Source: Actinokineospora fastidiosa
Lineage (GTDB): Bacteria; Actinomycetota; Actinomycetes; Mycobacteriales; Pseudonocardiaceae
Direction: 5' to 3'
DNA: 64,000 bases
Assembly: GCF_014648415.1 (NCBI RefSeq)
Contig: NZ_BMRB01000001.1
Span: 992,001 to 1,056,000 of the forward strand
The notes under the pieces: model-generated
What the model was told of the DNA's origin: nothing
The model's database searches: none
The model's input: only the letters and a program-made list of their open reading frames with translations
Translations under genes and position numbers: made by a program
Shown: positions 40,926 through 50,437 of the stretch, piece after piece
How the letters are laid out: each line of letters opens with the position of its first letter
Position numbering within the stretch: position 1 is the stretch's first letter

Positions 40926-43043
40926 CTACACCCGTTCCAGCTCCCTGGGCGCCTCCACCTCGGACAGTCCGGCCCGCTCCTGCAGCCTGCGCAGGCCGCG
41001 CGGCGCCCACCAGGACGCGTCGCCGAGCAGCCGGAGCACGGCCGGGACCAGCAGCATCCGCACGACGGTGGCGTCGAGCAGCAGCGCCACGATCATGCCC
41101 GTGCCGATGAACCGCATGCTCGCCAGCGACGACATCGCGAACGCCCCGGTCACCACGCCCAGGAGCAGCGCGGCCGCGGTGATCATCCGACCGGTGCGCA
41201 CGAGCCCGGTCCGCACGGCGTCCGGTGTGGACATCCCGTGCGCGCGGGCCTCGACCATGCGGGAGAGCAGGAACGTCTCGTAGTCGGTGGACAGCCCGAA
41301 CACGACCGCGCCGATGAGCACCATCATCCCGGCCTGCGCCGGTTGCGGCGTGACGCCGAGGGCGTCGGCGAAGTGGCCCTGCTGGAAGACGAACACCAGC
41401 ACGCCGAAGGTCGCCGACAGGCTCAGCGCGCTCATCACCACGGCCTTCACCGGCAGCAGGATCGAGCCGAACGCCAGGAACATCAGCACCAGCGTCGCGC
41501 CGACCAGGATCGCGATCATCCACGGCACCTGGGCGACGATGGCGTCGACGCTGTCGGCGACCATCGCCGGGAATCCGCCGACCAGCACCTCCGCGTCCGA
41601 AGCGACCGCGCGCAGCCCGTCGACGGCGTCGCGCGCCTCGTCGGAGGACGACTCGCCCGCCAGTGGCGCGGAGAAGGCGAAGACGTCGCCGTTCGCGCCC
41701 GTGGGCACGACGTCGAGCACGCCGGGGACCTGCTTGCCCGCGGCGACGAACGCGGCGGCGTCGGCCTGGTCCGCCCCGCGCAGCACGATCTCGGCGGTGT
41801 TGTCGCCCGCGCCGGGGAAGTTGTCGGCGATCACCTCGGCGGTGACGCGGTTCGGGTCGCCGGGCGGGAGCTGCTTGACGTCGTAGCCGCCGAAGCGGAC
41901 GTCGCCGAAGGGCAGCGCGAGCACGACGAGCACGGCGATGATCGGCGCGGCGAACCAGACCGGCCGCCGCATCACCGCGTCGGCGACGCGGCCTAGCCAG
42001 CGGGGCTCGCCGGTGGGCGCGCGGCGCACGGCGAGCCTGTCGACGTTGCGGCCGAGGATCGCCAGCAGCGCGGGCAGCAGGGTCAGCGAGACGATCGCGG
42101 CGATCGCGACCGCGGACATGCCGCCGTAGGCCATGGACTTGAGGAAGTCCATCGGGAACACCAGCAGCCCGGACAGGGCGATGACCAGCAGCGTCGCCGA
42201 GAACGCGACCGTGCGCCCGGCCGTGGCGACGGTCCGGCGCACCGCTTCGCGCGGCTCGGCCCCGCCCGCGAGCTCCTCGCGGAACCGGCCGACGATGAAC
42301 AGGCCGTAGTCGATCGCCATGCCGAGGCCGAGCAGCGTGGCGACGTTGACGGCGAAGTTGTTGACCTCCAGGCCCAGGCTCAGCGCGCGCAGCACGCCCA
42401 GCGCGCCGAAGATCGACAGGCCGCCGACGAGCACCGGCAGGGCTGCGGCGACCGCGCTGCCGAAGATGAACAGGAGCAGGACCAGGGTCACCGGCAGCGA
42501 GATCGCCTCGGCGATGACGAGATCGGCGTTGGACCGGTCGGTCATCGCCTGCTCGGTCGGCGCCTGGCCGCCGACGCGGGTCTCGATGCCCTCGACGGTG
42601 AGCTGGTCCGCGATGGCCTGGTAGTTGACCTGGCGGGTGTCGTAGTCCTCGCCCGCCAAGGTGATCGTGGCGAGGGCGAGCGTGCGGTCGCCGCTGATCA
42701 GCGTGGGGGCCTGGGTGCTCCAGTAGTCGACGCGCTGGGCGACCCGCTCCGGCGGGAGGCCGCTGAGCGCCTGCGTGACCCGGGCGGCCATGTCCGGGTC
42801 GTCGACCGTCCGGCCCGCTGGCGCGGTGTAGACCACGACGACATCGGCCGGGCGCTGGCCGAGCGCGTCCTGCATGATCCGGCTCACCTGCGCCGACTGG
42901 CTGCCGGGGTCCTCGTAGCCGCCCTGGGTGAGCTTGTCGAAGACGCCCAGACCCCATAAGCCGCCCGTCACCGTGACCACGAGGACGGCGACCAGCACCA
43001 CCCACCGCCGCCGGTGCACCAGCGCGCCCCACCTCGCGAACAT
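40926..43043 (-). CDS. MMPL-family (RND) transporter
   Basis: 705 residues. There are about 12 membrane segments in two halves, each with a large extracytoplasmic loop, as in MmpL and ActII-3 exporters of lipids or drugs. The conserved GLGMAIDYGLFIVGRFREEL in the first half and GLSTDYETFLLSRMVEAR in the second carry the proton-relay residues. ATG at 43043 is chosen for GGGAGG eight bases upstream; ATG at 43070 is possible. A TetR gene diverges from it across a GTAAAC-repeat region, so it is probably repressed by that regulator. Confidence 0.93.
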   Translation of the reverse strand: MFARWGALVHRRRWVVLVAVLVVTVTGGLWGLGVFDKLTQGGYEDPGSQSAQVSRIMQDALGQRPADVVVVYTAPAGRTVDDPDMAARVTQALSGLPPERVAQRVDYWSTQAPTLISGDRTLALATITLAGEDYDTRQVNYQAIADQLTVEGIETRVGGQAPTEQAMTDRSNADLVIAEAISLPVTLVLLLFIFGSAVAAALPVLVGGLSIFGALGVLRALSLGLEVNNFAVNVATLLGLGMAIDYGLFIVGRFREELAGGAEPREAVRRTVATAGRTVAFSATLLVIALSGLLVFPMDFLKSMAYGGMSAVAIAAIVSLTLLPALLAILGRNVDRLAVRRAPTGEPRWLGRVADAVMRRPVWFAAPIIAVLVVLALPFGDVRFGGYDVKQLPPGDPNRVTAEVIADNFPGAGDNTAEIVLRGADQADAAAFVAAGKQVPGVLDVVPTGANGDVFAFSAPLAGESSSDEARDAVDGLRAVASDAEVLVGGFPAMVADSVDAIVAQVPWMIAILVGATLVLMFLAFGSILLPVKAVVMSALSLSATFGVLVFVFQQGHFADALGVTPQPAQAGMMVLIGAVVFGLSTDYETFLLSRMVEARAHGMSTPDAVRTGLVRTGRMITAAALLLGVVTGAFAMSSLASMRFIGTGMIVALLLDATVVRMLLVPAVLRLLGDASWWAPRGLRRLQERAGLSEVEAPRELERV

Positions 43044-43113
43044 CTCCGCCGTCCTCCCGCCAGTGGTCATCCCGCGCGCCACCGACTACGGTGCGATAAA
43101 CACGGGAATTGCC

Positions 43114-43156
43114 GTAAACGCCGTTTACTTGGTAACCACCGTACGGGTGAGTAAAC
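43114..43156. promoter_or_regulatory. Likely TetR operator between the MMPL and tetR genes
   Basis: GTAAACGCCGTTTAC (43114-43128) is an imperfect palindrome of GTAAAC half-sites, and a third GTAAAC occurs at 43151-43156. It lies in the 140-base divergent gap. Confidence 0.65.
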
Positions 43157-43183
43157 GGTGTTCACAAGAGCTCGGAGTGACGC

Positions 43184-43930
43184 ATGACGCAGGCCACACG
43201 CCGCGCGGACACCGATCGGGCGATCCGCGCCCAGGCCCGTGCGCTCCTCGTGCGCGACGGCCCGCAAGCGGTCACCCTGCGGGCGATCGCCCGCGAGATG
43301 GGCATCACCGCGCCCGCGCTGTACCGGTACTACGCCTCCCACGACGACCTCATCGAGCACCTGCGCGCCGACGTCTGCGAGGACCTGGCCGCGGAGCTGG
43401 CGCGGGACCTGGCCGAGCTGTCCGAGGACGACCGCACGGGCCAGGTCATGGCCGTCTGCCGCGGCTTCCGCCGCTGGGCGCTGGCCCACCCGCAGGAGTT
43501 CGTCCTGGTCTTCGCCTCGCCGTCGGAGGCGACGTCGAACTGCCCGGCCGGGCCCAACGGCGCCGACGTGCCGATGGACTCCTTCGGCCGGATCTTCCTG
43601 TCCGTCGCGGGCGGCGTGCTCGCCTCCGGCCCGCTGGTCGTGCCCCAGGACCGCGACGTGCCGCCGTCGCTGGCTGCCGACCTGACCGCGTTCCGGGGCG
43701 AGCTGCTGCGGGTGATCGCCGAGTCCGGGGTCGAGGTCCCGGAGGAGCGGCTGGGCCTGGGGACGGCCTACGTGATGCTGCAGGCGTGGGTCCGGCTGTA
43801 CGGGCAGGTCGCGCTGGAGGTCTTCGGCCAGTTCCCGTTCCCGGTGACCGACCCGGAACCGCTGTTCGAGTCGATGCTCGCCGACCTGCTGCGCGAGGTC
43901 GGCCTAGGCGAGGACGGCCTTCACGAATAG
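43184..43930 (+). CDS. TetR-family regulator of the MMPL transporter
   Basis: 248 residues. The N-terminal helix-turn-helix is VTLRAIAREMGITAPALYRYYASHDDLIEH, and the C-terminal domain is of the TetR_C_13/WHG type seen in regulators of exporters. ATG at 43184. Divergence from the MMPL gene and the shared operator point to local control. Its 3' end overlaps the next tetR by 27 bases, tail to tail. Confidence 0.92.
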   Translation: MTQATRRADTDRAIRAQARALLVRDGPQAVTLRAIAREMGITAPALYRYYASHDDLIEHLRADVCEDLAAELARDLAELSEDDRTGQVMAVCRGFRRWALAHPQEFVLVFASPSEATSNCPAGPNGADVPMDSFGRIFLSVAGGVLASGPLVVPQDRDVPPSLAADLTAFRGELLRVIAESGVEVPEERLGLGTAYVMLQAWVRLYGQVALEVFGQFPFPVTDPEPLFESMLADLLREVGLGEDGLHE

Positions 43931-44461
43931 GTCGGCGACCGCCCGCCCGTAGTCGGCCATGTCCAGGCCCTCCGCGGACCGCTCGGTAGCCCCGTCGATC
44001 GCCGAGCGGACGCACTGCGCGGTGACGGTCACGTCGATGTCGCCGAACACGCCCTCGGCCTTGCCCTGGGCCAGCTGGCGCTCCAGCCTGCCCACGCGGA
44101 AGTCGCGCAGCACCGGCGCGAAGTCGGCGACGTGCCTGCCGACCTCGACGATGGTCCTGGCGTAGGCCGGGTGCAGGCGCAGCAGGTCCACCTGGGACTC
44201 GATGTACCCGCGCAGCATCGCCACCCGGTCCGTCGTGCCCGCCAGCCGGGCGGCCATCAGCTCGTCGGCCCGGCCGATGGTCGTGGTCAGCAGCGTCATG
44301 AGCAGTTCGTTCTTGTCCTTGAAGTGGTAGGACACCAGCCGGGTGCTGCTCAGCCCGGCCTCCTCGGTGATCCGCTTGAAGGTGCACTGCGCGAACCCGT
44401 GCTCGCCGATGATCGCGATCGCCGTCTGGGCGATCTGCTCCCTGCGGGCTGTTACCTGCAT
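43904..44461 (-). CDS. TetR-family regulator
   Basis: 185 residues. Helix-turn-helix at the N-terminus (CTFKRITEEAGLSSTRLVSYHF) and a helical ligand domain with YARTIVEVGRHVADFAP. ATG at 44461 lies inside a GTTAC/GTAAC repeat region, so self-repression is likely. The target other than itself is not evident; the LysR-kbl-tdh genes read the same way upstream. Confidence 0.88.
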   Translation of the reverse strand: MQVTARREQIAQTAIAIIGEHGFAQCTFKRITEEAGLSSTRLVSYHFKDKNELLMTLLTTTIGRADELMAARLAGTTDRVAMLRGYIESQVDLLRLHPAYARTIVEVGRHVADFAPVLRDFRVGRLERQLAQGKAEGVFGDIDVTVTAQCVRSAIDGATERSAEGLDMADYGRAVADLFVKAVLA

Positions 44462-44488
44462 GAGTAACAGAGTAACTCGGCTGAGTAA
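44451..44488. promoter_or_regulatory. Repeat cluster over the tetR start (likely autoregulatory operator)
   Basis: GTTAC (44451-44455) and GTAAC (44464-44468) form an inverted repeat with 8-base spacing around the ATG; further GAGTAAC and GAGTAA copies follow at 44470-44476 and 44483-44488. Confidence 0.55.
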
Positions 44489-44489
44489 A

Positions 44490-45365
44490 TCAGGCCAGGG
44501 TCGCGGCCTCGCGCAGCGCCTGGCGGACCGCGGCGATCAGCGGGTGGTTCTCCCGGCCCCGCCGCACGGCCGCGAAGACGCGGCGGGTGGGCGGGTCCCC
44601 CGCGACCGGAACGCCCCCGCGCGCTGCCGTCCTCGGGATCAGCGCGACGCCCACCCCGGCCGCGACCAGCGCGGCCTCGGCGGCGAAGTCGTCGGAGGTG
44701 TGGGTGATCCGGGGCGCGAACCCGGCGTGCTCGCAGGCCAGCAGGACCACGTCGCGGCACGGGTTCCCGGCCGACGGCGCGACCCAGTCGTCCTCGGCGA
44801 GGTCGGGCAGCGCCACCGCCCGCCCGGCCAGCCGGTGCCCCGGCGGCAGCACGGCGTCGAACGGCTCGGCGTAGAGCCGGTCCCTGGCGATCCGGCTGTC
44901 GTCGGCGGGCGCGCGGTACTCCTCGGTGACCGCGATGTCGATCTCCCCGTCGAGCACCATCGGCAGGCTCTCCTGCCCCTCGGCGTCGCAGACCACGACG
45001 GTGATCCCCGGCGCCCGCTCCCGCAGCAGGGCCAGCGCGGGCGCCACCACCTGCACGATCGCCGAGGCGAACGCGGCCACGCGCACCTTGCCCAGCTGGC
45101 CGGAGGCGTGCTCGGCCAGCCGGGCCTCGGCCCGGTCCAGCTCGGCGAGCACGGCGTTGGCGTGCTCGACCAGCAGCTCCCCGGCCGCGGTCAGCCAGAC
45201 CCTGCGGCCCTTGCGCCGCAGCAGCTCCTGGCCAGCCTCGGCCTCCAGGGCGGCCAACTGCTGCGACACGGCGGAGGGCGTCAGGTGCAACGCCCTCCCG
45301 GCCGCGGTCACGGTCCCGTGATCGGCCAGCGCCCGCAGCACCCGCAGCCTGCGGGGGTCGATCAT
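44490..45365 (-). CDS. LysR-family transcriptional regulator
   Basis: 291 residues. N-terminal winged helix (GTVTAAGRALHLTPSAVSQQL) and a periplasmic-binding-like effector domain (about 90-291). ATG at 45365. It lies 34 bases downstream of kbl on the same strand, so it may be co-transcribed with tdh-kbl and control threonine use, though this is inference. Confidence 0.92.
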   Translation of the reverse strand: MIDPRRLRVLRALADHGTVTAAGRALHLTPSAVSQQLAALEAEAGQELLRRKGRRVWLTAAGELLVEHANAVLAELDRAEARLAEHASGQLGKVRVAAFASAIVQVVAPALALLRERAPGITVVVCDAEGQESLPMVLDGEIDIAVTEEYRAPADDSRIARDRLYAEPFDAVLPPGHRLAGRAVALPDLAEDDWVAPSAGNPCRDVVLLACEHAGFAPRITHTSDDFAAEAALVAAGVGVALIPRTAARGGVPVAGDPPTRRVFAAVRRGRENHPLIAAVRQALREAATLA

Positions 45366-45399
45366 CTGCTGGTCCGCTGGTCGGGCATAGCGCCAGAAC

Positions 45400-46581
45400 C
45401 TAGCCCAGCTTCTCCCGGGCCGCGACGAAGGCGTCGACGGCGCGGTTGACGTCCTCGGTGGAGTGGGCGGCCGACATCTGGGTGCGGATGCGCGCCTTGC
45501 CGTGCGGGACGACCGGGTAGGAGAAGCCGATCACGTAGACGCCCTGCTCCAGCAGCAGGTCGGCCAGCCGCGCGGCGCGGGCGGCGTCGCCGATCATCAC
45601 CGGGATGATCGGGTGCTCGCCGGGCAGCAGGTCGAAGCCCGCCTCGGTCATGCGGGAGCGGAACAGGGCGGCGTTGGCGCGCAGCCGGGTCAGCAGCTCG
45701 GCGGAGGAGTCGAGCATGTCCAGGCAGGCCAGGCTCGCCGCGGTGATCGAGGGCGCCAGCGAGTTGGAGAACAGGTACGGGCGCGAGCGCTGCCGCAGGA
45801 TCTCCACGATCTCCGCGCGCGCGGAGACGTAGCCGCCGCTCGCGCCACCGAGCGCCTTGCCGAGGGTGCCGGTGTAGATGTCGACGCGGTCGCCGACGCC
45901 GAAGTGCTCGGGGGTGCCCCGGCCGGTGGCGCCCATGAAGCCGACGGCGTGCGAGTCGTCGACCATGACCAGGGCGTCGTGGCGCTCGGCGAGGTCGCAG
46001 ATCTCGTCCAGCGGCGCGAGGTAGCCGTCCATGGAGAACACGCCGTCGGTGGCGATGAGGCGGTAGCGGGCGTCCTTGGCCTCGACCAGGCGCGCCTCCA
46101 GGTCGGCCATGTCGCGGTTGCGGTAGCGCAGGCGGCGGGCCTTGGACAGCCGGATGCCGTCGATGATCGACGCGTGGTTGAGCTCGTCGGAGATGACGGC
46201 GTCCTCCGCGCCCAGCAGGGTCTCGAACAGCCCGCCGTTGGCGTCGAAGCAGGAGCTGTAGAGGATCGTGTCGTCGGTGCCGAGGAACTCCGAGACGCGC
46301 GCCTCCAGCTTCTTGTGCGGGGCCTGGGTGCCGCAGATGAAGCGGACCGACGCCATGCCGAAGCCCCACTCGTCCAGGGCGTTCTTGGCGGCCTCGATGA
46401 GCGTCGGGTGGTCGGCGAGGCCGAGGTAGTTGTTGGCGCAGAAGTTCAGCACCGGCTCGTCGCCCGCGACGGTCACCGAGGCGCGCTGGGGGCTGGTGAT
46501 CACGCGCTCGGCCTTGTAGAGGCCGTCTGCCCGGATCTGGTCGAGGGTCGTGCGGAGGTTCTCGCGCATCGCGCCGAACAT
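45400..46581 (-). CDS. kbl: Glycine C-acetyltransferase (2-amino-3-ketobutyrate CoA ligase)
   Basis: PLP enzyme of 393 residues that splits 2-amino-3-oxobutyrate with CoA into glycine and acetyl-CoA. The family motifs [34 protein letters not shown] and the PLP-lysine stretch [18 protein letters not shown] are present. ATG at 46581 directly follows the tdh stop, so the pair acts as a two-step threonine breakdown operon. Confidence 0.97.
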   Translation of the reverse strand: MFGAMRENLRTTLDQIRADGLYKAERVITSPQRASVTVAGDEPVLNFCANNYLGLADHPTLIEAAKNALDEWGFGMASVRFICGTQAPHKKLEARVSEFLGTDDTILYSSCFDANGGLFETLLGAEDAVISDELNHASIIDGIRLSKARRLRYRNRDMADLEARLVEAKDARYRLIATDGVFSMDGYLAPLDEICDLAERHDALVMVDDSHAVGFMGATGRGTPEHFGVGDRVDIYTGTLGKALGGASGGYVSARAEIVEILRQRSRPYLFSNSLAPSITAASLACLDMLDSSAELLTRLRANAALFRSRMTEAGFDLLPGEHPIIPVMIGDAARAARLADLLLEQGVYVIGFSYPVVPHGKARIRTQMSAAHSTEDVNRAVDAFVAAREKLG

Positions 46582-47610
46582 TCAGCTCTCCCAATCCATG
46601 ATGACCTTGCCGCTGTGCCCGCCGCGGGCGGTGTCGAACGCGGCGGCGTGCTCGGTGTAGTGGTAGCGGTGGGTGATGACGGGGGTGAGGTCCAGCCCGG
46701 CCTGCAGCAGGACGGACATGGCGTACCAGGTCTCGAACATCTCGCGGCCGTAGATGCCCTTGATCGTCAGCATCTTGAGCACGACGGTGCTGAAGTCGAC
46801 GGAGATCTCCCGCGAGGGCAGGCCGAGCATGGCGATGCGGCCGCCGTGGGTCATGTTCGCGATCATCTCGCGCAGCGCGGAGGGCTGCCCGCTCATCTCC
46901 ATGCCGACGTCGAAGCCCTCGGTCATCTCCAGCCGGTCGTACACGTCGGCGATGGCGGAGTGGCTGACGTCGAGGGCGACGTCCACGCCGAGCTTGGCGG
47001 CCAGCGCCAGCCGGGGCTCGCTGACGTCGGTGATGACGACGTGCCGCGCGCCCGCGTGCTTGGCCACCGCGGCGGCCATCAGCCCGATCGGGCCTGCGCC
47101 GGTGATCAGCACGTCCTCCCCGAGCACCGGGAACGACAGCGCGGTGTGCACGGCGTTGCCGAACGGGTCGAAGATCGCCGCGACGTCGAGGTCGACCGGA
47201 TGGCCGTGCACCCAGGCGTTCTGCTCGGGCAGGACGACGTACTCGGCGAACGCGCCGTCGACGTGCACGCCGAGCCCGATGGTGTTGGCGCAGAGGTGGC
47301 GGCGGCCAGCGCGGCAGTTGCGGCACGTGCCGCAGACGATGTGCCCCTCGCCGCTGACCAGGTCGCCGGGTTTGACCCGGGTGACCGCCGCGCCGACCTC
47401 GACCACCTCGCCGACGAACTCGTGCCCGACGACCAGCGGGGCCTTGATGGTCCGCGCCGCCCAGTCGTCCCAGGTGTCGATGTGCAGGTCGGTGCCGCAG
47501 ATGCCGGTGCGCTTGACGCGCAGCAGCACCTCGCCGGGGCCGGGCCGGGGGTCCGGCACGTCGGCCAGTTCGAGCCCGGGGCCCGGGGCGCCTTTGACCA
47601 GAGCCTTCAC
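46582..47610 (-). CDS. tdh: L-threonine 3-dehydrogenase
   Basis: Zinc-dependent medium-chain dehydrogenase of 342 residues that oxidises threonine to 2-amino-3-oxobutyrate. Catalytic zinc ligands are in CGTDLHI and GHEFVGEV, and the structural zinc cysteines are in [15 protein letters not shown]. The NAD site [18 protein letters not shown] is clear. GTG at 47610 with GGAGGACAAGC before it. Coupled to kbl. Confidence 0.97.
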   Translation of the reverse strand: MKALVKGAPGPGLELADVPDPRPGPGEVLLRVKRTGICGTDLHIDTWDDWAARTIKAPLVVGHEFVGEVVEVGAAVTRVKPGDLVSGEGHIVCGTCRNCRAGRRHLCANTIGLGVHVDGAFAEYVVLPEQNAWVHGHPVDLDVAAIFDPFGNAVHTALSFPVLGEDVLITGAGPIGLMAAAVAKHAGARHVVITDVSEPRLALAAKLGVDVALDVSHSAIADVYDRLEMTEGFDVGMEMSGQPSALREMIANMTHGGRIAMLGLPSREISVDFSTVVLKMLTIKGIYGREMFETWYAMSVLLQAGLDLTPVITHRYHYTEHAAAFDTARGGHSGKVIMDWES

Positions 47611-47692
47611 GCTTGTCCTCCACGGGGTGTCTACCCGCGGAGTGTGGACCCGTGGCGCTGTGCGGTCCATCTGGAGTTTCTGCAGTGCTTGT

Positions 47693-47995
47693 TCAGCGTT
47701 CCTGCACAGGCGGCACGACCAGCCGGACCGTCCGGCCCGCGAAGTCGACGACGGTGCGCGGCGGGCCGTTGTCGCCGATCTCGTCGCGCATCATCAGGGA
47801 GTGCTGCTTGCGGTCCTGGTCGACCCGGCGGCTGGCCTGCAGCACCCCGGCGAAGTCCTCCAGCGCGGCCGCCGAGACCGGCAGACCGGCGCGCTTGCGC
47901 CGCCAGGGCAGCGCCTTCCCGAACGCCTCGACGGAGACGACGATGACGAGCAGGACGACGAGCCCGGGGATCGTCAGCGCCAGCAGCCAGCCCAT
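47693..47995 (-). CDS. DUF6191 small membrane protein
   Basis: 100 residues. One N-terminal membrane segment (about 3-22), then a basic WRRKRAG stretch and a soluble tail with the family pattern [19 protein letters not shown]. Function unknown. ATG at 47995. It follows the DUF1707 gene by 37 bases and may be the last gene of that operon. Confidence 0.8.
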   Translation of the reverse strand: MGWLLALTIPGLVVLLVIVVSVEAFGKALPWRRKRAGLPVSAAALEDFAGVLQASRRVDQDRKQHSLMMRDEIGDNGPPRTVVDFAGRTVRLVVPPVQER

Positions 47996-48032
47996 GACCG
48001 GACAACGGCGGGCGCGGTCGCCCGGTTCCCGG

Positions 48033-48647
48033 CTAGCTCTCCCAGCTGACCTTCCACGGCCTGCGGACCACCATGTTCCCGATCCGCACGTACTTCGGCT
48101 TGCGCAGCGTCAGCGAGCCCGCCGTCACCGAGCCGGTCACCACGAACCGGGGCGTGCCCGCGCCCGCTGCCGTCTTGTTCGTGACGCTGCCCGCGATCAC
48201 GTTCACCTCGTCGGCCAGCACCGACGCCCCGTCCGGCAGCAGCAGCTCGACCGCCCCGCCCGCGAGGTCGACCTCGACGTGCACCTCGGCGTGCGGGATC
48301 ACCGCGTCGGTGAAGTCCAGCTCGGTCGAGCCCATCCGGTTGTAGATCCGCATGGACCGCGGGACCACCCACCGCCCGTCGCGCTTGGTCGAGGACATCG
48401 TGTTGCGGAACTCCACCGGCCTGGTCGATGCCGGACCGGAGTCCGTGTGCGTGATGCCCGGGAGGTCCACGAGCACCGCGTTCAGCTCCGCGCGCGTGCG
48501 CGAGGCCAGCGCCGTGTCGGTCCGCCGGGTGAACTCGTCGAGGTCGAGCAGCCCCCGGCCGATGGCCTTCTGCAGCACGGTGACGACGTGTTCGCGCTCG
48601 GCGTCCGACACGCGGAGGTCGCGGGGGTTGATGGGCGCTGGGTGCAT
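48033..48647 (-). CDS. DUF1707 protein with LiaF-like C-terminal domain
   Basis: 204 residues. The N-terminal DUF1707 domain is RVSDAEREHVVTVLQKAIGRGLLDLDEFTRR. The C-terminal half is a beta-rich region (about 100-200) of repeated VEVDLAGGAVELLLPDG-type strands, resembling the LiaF C-terminal (cell-wall-active antibiotic response) domain. No membrane segment is evident. ATG at 48647. It follows the response regulator by 9 bases, so it belongs to the two-component operon. Confidence 0.82.
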   Translation of the reverse strand: MHPAPINPRDLRVSDAEREHVVTVLQKAIGRGLLDLDEFTRRTDTALASRTRAELNAVLVDLPGITHTDSGPASTRPVEFRNTMSSTKRDGRWVVPRSMRIYNRMGSTELDFTDAVIPHAEVHVEVDLAGGAVELLLPDGASVLADEVNVIAGSVTNKTAAGAGTPRFVVTGSVTAGSLTLRKPKYVRIGNMVVRRPWKVSWES

Positions 48648-48656
48648 AAGCCCAGG

Positions 48657-49307
48657 CTACTGCGGAGGCTCCTGGTCAAGCCCGTGTTCGATCGCATAGC
48701 GCGCCAGCTCGACGCGGTTGTGCAGCTGCAGTTTCCGCAGCGTCGACTGGACGTGGTTCTCCACCGTCCGGTGCGACAGCACCAGCCGCTCGGCGATCTT
48801 GCGCGCGGTCAGCCCCTTGGCCACCAGGCGCAGGACCTCGGTCTCGCGGTCGGTCAGGCGCGGGCTGTCGTCCGGCGGCCCGGCCGCCATCCGCCGGTAC
48901 TCGCCCAGCACGAGCCCGGCCAGTCCCGGGGTGAAGACGGCGTCGCCCGCCGCCGTGCGCCGGACGGCGTCGACCAGCTCCTCCGCCGACGCCGACTTCA
49001 CCAGGTACCCCGACGCCCCGGCCTTCACCGCCTCCAGGACGTCGCTGTGCTCGCCGCTGGCCGAGAGCACCAGCACCCGCACCTCCGGGGCCTCCGCGGT
49101 GATCCGCGCGATGGCGGGCACCCCGGACTCGCCCGCCAGGTTGAGGTCCATCAGCACGACCTGCGGCCGGACCGTCGCCGCGATCCGCACCGCGGAGTCC
49201 GCGTCGCGCGCGGTGGCGCGCACGTCGAAGCCGCGCTCGGTCAGATCGCGGGCCACGCCGTCGCGCCACATCGGATGGTCGTCGACGACCATGACGGTGA
49301 TGCTCAC
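48657..49307 (-). CDS. NarL/LuxR-type response regulator
   Basis: 216 residues. Receiver domain with acidic pocket DD (9-10), phospho-acceptor Asp54 in VVLMDLNLAG and Lys in YLVKSAS. The LuxR helix-turn-helix is LTDRETEVLRLVAKGLTARKIAER-like (about 145-205). The GTG at 49307 overlaps the kinase stop (GTGA), so the pair is translated together. Confidence 0.95.
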   Translation of the reverse strand: MSITVMVVDDHPMWRDGVARDLTERGFDVRATARDADSAVRIAATVRPQVVLMDLNLAGESGVPAIARITAEAPEVRVLVLSASGEHSDVLEAVKAGASGYLVKSASAEELVDAVRRTAAGDAVFTPGLAGLVLGEYRRMAAGPPDDSPRLTDRETEVLRLVAKGLTARKIAERLVLSHRTVENHVQSTLRKLQLHNRVELARYAIEHGLDQEPPQ

Positions 49308-50437
49308 CCGCTCCCCCGCTTCCCGGTCCGGCGCGGCACCCGCACCTCCCACTCGGTGCCCTCGTCGGGCGCGGTGTCCAGTGTGACGGTTCCGCCCAGT
49401 TCGGCCACGCGCCCCCGGATCGAGCGGGCCACGCCCATCCGGCCCTGCGCGGCCGCCTCGGCCAGCCGCGCCGCCGGGATGCCCACGCCGTCGTCGCGGA
49501 TGCTCAGCACCACCTCGCCGCCCAGGTCCTCCAGCAGCACCCAGGCCCGCGCGGCCGCGCCCGCGTGCCGCTCGACGTTGGCCAGCGCCTCCCGCACCAG
49601 GTTGCTCAACTCGGCGGCGACCTCGCCGGAGACCACCACCGGCGTCGCGGGCACCGACACCTGCACCCGGTCGGTGGCCAGCACCTGCAGCATGCCCCGC
49701 AGGTCGACCTCCTCAGCGCCGGAGTCCAGCGGCGCGGCGGCCACCAGCGCGCGCAGCGCGATCTCCTGCCTGCCCGCCAGCTCGGCCAGCTCGGCGGCCT
49801 CCCCGCCCAGCTCGCGGCCCCGCTTGCCGACCCTGGCCAGCACCTGCAGCACGCCGTCGTGGATGGACCGCGCCAGCCGCTCGCGCTCCGCGGTCGCCGC
49901 CTCCACGCGCAACGCGCGCTCCAGCCGCTCCGCCGAACGCCGCGACGTCGTGGCTGCCAGGCCCAGCACGAACCCGACGCCGACGAGCAGCACCATGTCC
50001 CTGGTCAGGTCGGTGTCCACATAGCCGCGGACCGCGTAGTTGAGCAGCCCGACCACCGCGCCGAACGCGGTTCCGCCGACCGTCCCGCCGCGGACCGCGC
50101 CCACCGCCACCACAGCCGTCACCCACACCGTCGTCACCAGCGGCACGACCTCGACGCGCAACTGGTGGGCGGTCAGCACCAGCGGCGACAGCGCCATGAT
50201 CCCGCAGCACACCGCGAGATCGACGGCGGTGAACCAGGCCGACGGCCGGGGCCGCAGGTAGTACCACGACGTCGCCGCCGTCCAGCAGGCCATCAGCCCG
50301 ATCGTCGCCCAGGCCAGCGCCGTGTCCGCGTACTCGCCGTGGTGGGCGGCCACCACGCCCGCGGCGAAGCCGAGCGTGATGATCCGCAGCAGGACCGCCG
50401 CCCGCCACAGCGGGGTGAGGGGGTCCTTGCGGCTCAT
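49304..50437 (-). CDS. MacS-family (DUF5931) sensor histidine kinase
   Basis: 377 residues. Six membrane segments in the N-terminal DUF5931-type region (about 10-165), then a HisKA_3 domain with SIHDGVLQVLARVG and an HATPase domain with NLVREALANVERHAGA and RDDGVGIPAARL. This is the NarL-linked type of kinase. ATG at 50437 overlaps the stop of the AI-2E gene upstream (ATGA). Confidence 0.92.
   Translation of the reverse strand: MSRKDPLTPLWRAAVLLRIITLGFAAGVVAAHHGEYADTALAWATIGLMACWTAATSWYYLRPRPSAWFTAVDLAVCCGIMALSPLVLTAHQLRVEVVPLVTTVWVTAVVAVGAVRGGTVGGTAFGAVVGLLNYAVRGYVDTDLTRDMVLLVGVGFVLGLAATTSRRSAERLERALRVEAATAERERLARSIHDGVLQVLARVGKRGRELGGEAAELAELAGRQEIALRALVAAAPLDSGAEEVDLRGMLQVLATDRVQVSVPATPVVVSGEVAAELSNLVREALANVERHAGAAARAWVLLEDLGGEVVLSIRDDGVGIPAARLAEAAAQGRMGVARSIRGRVAELGGTVTLDTAPDEGTEWEVRVPRRTGKRGSG

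Noticed and set aside
45463..47946. An 827-codon plus-strand frame opposite kbl-tdh
   Set aside because: Antisense to two enzymes with all motifs; composition is typical of a shadow frame.
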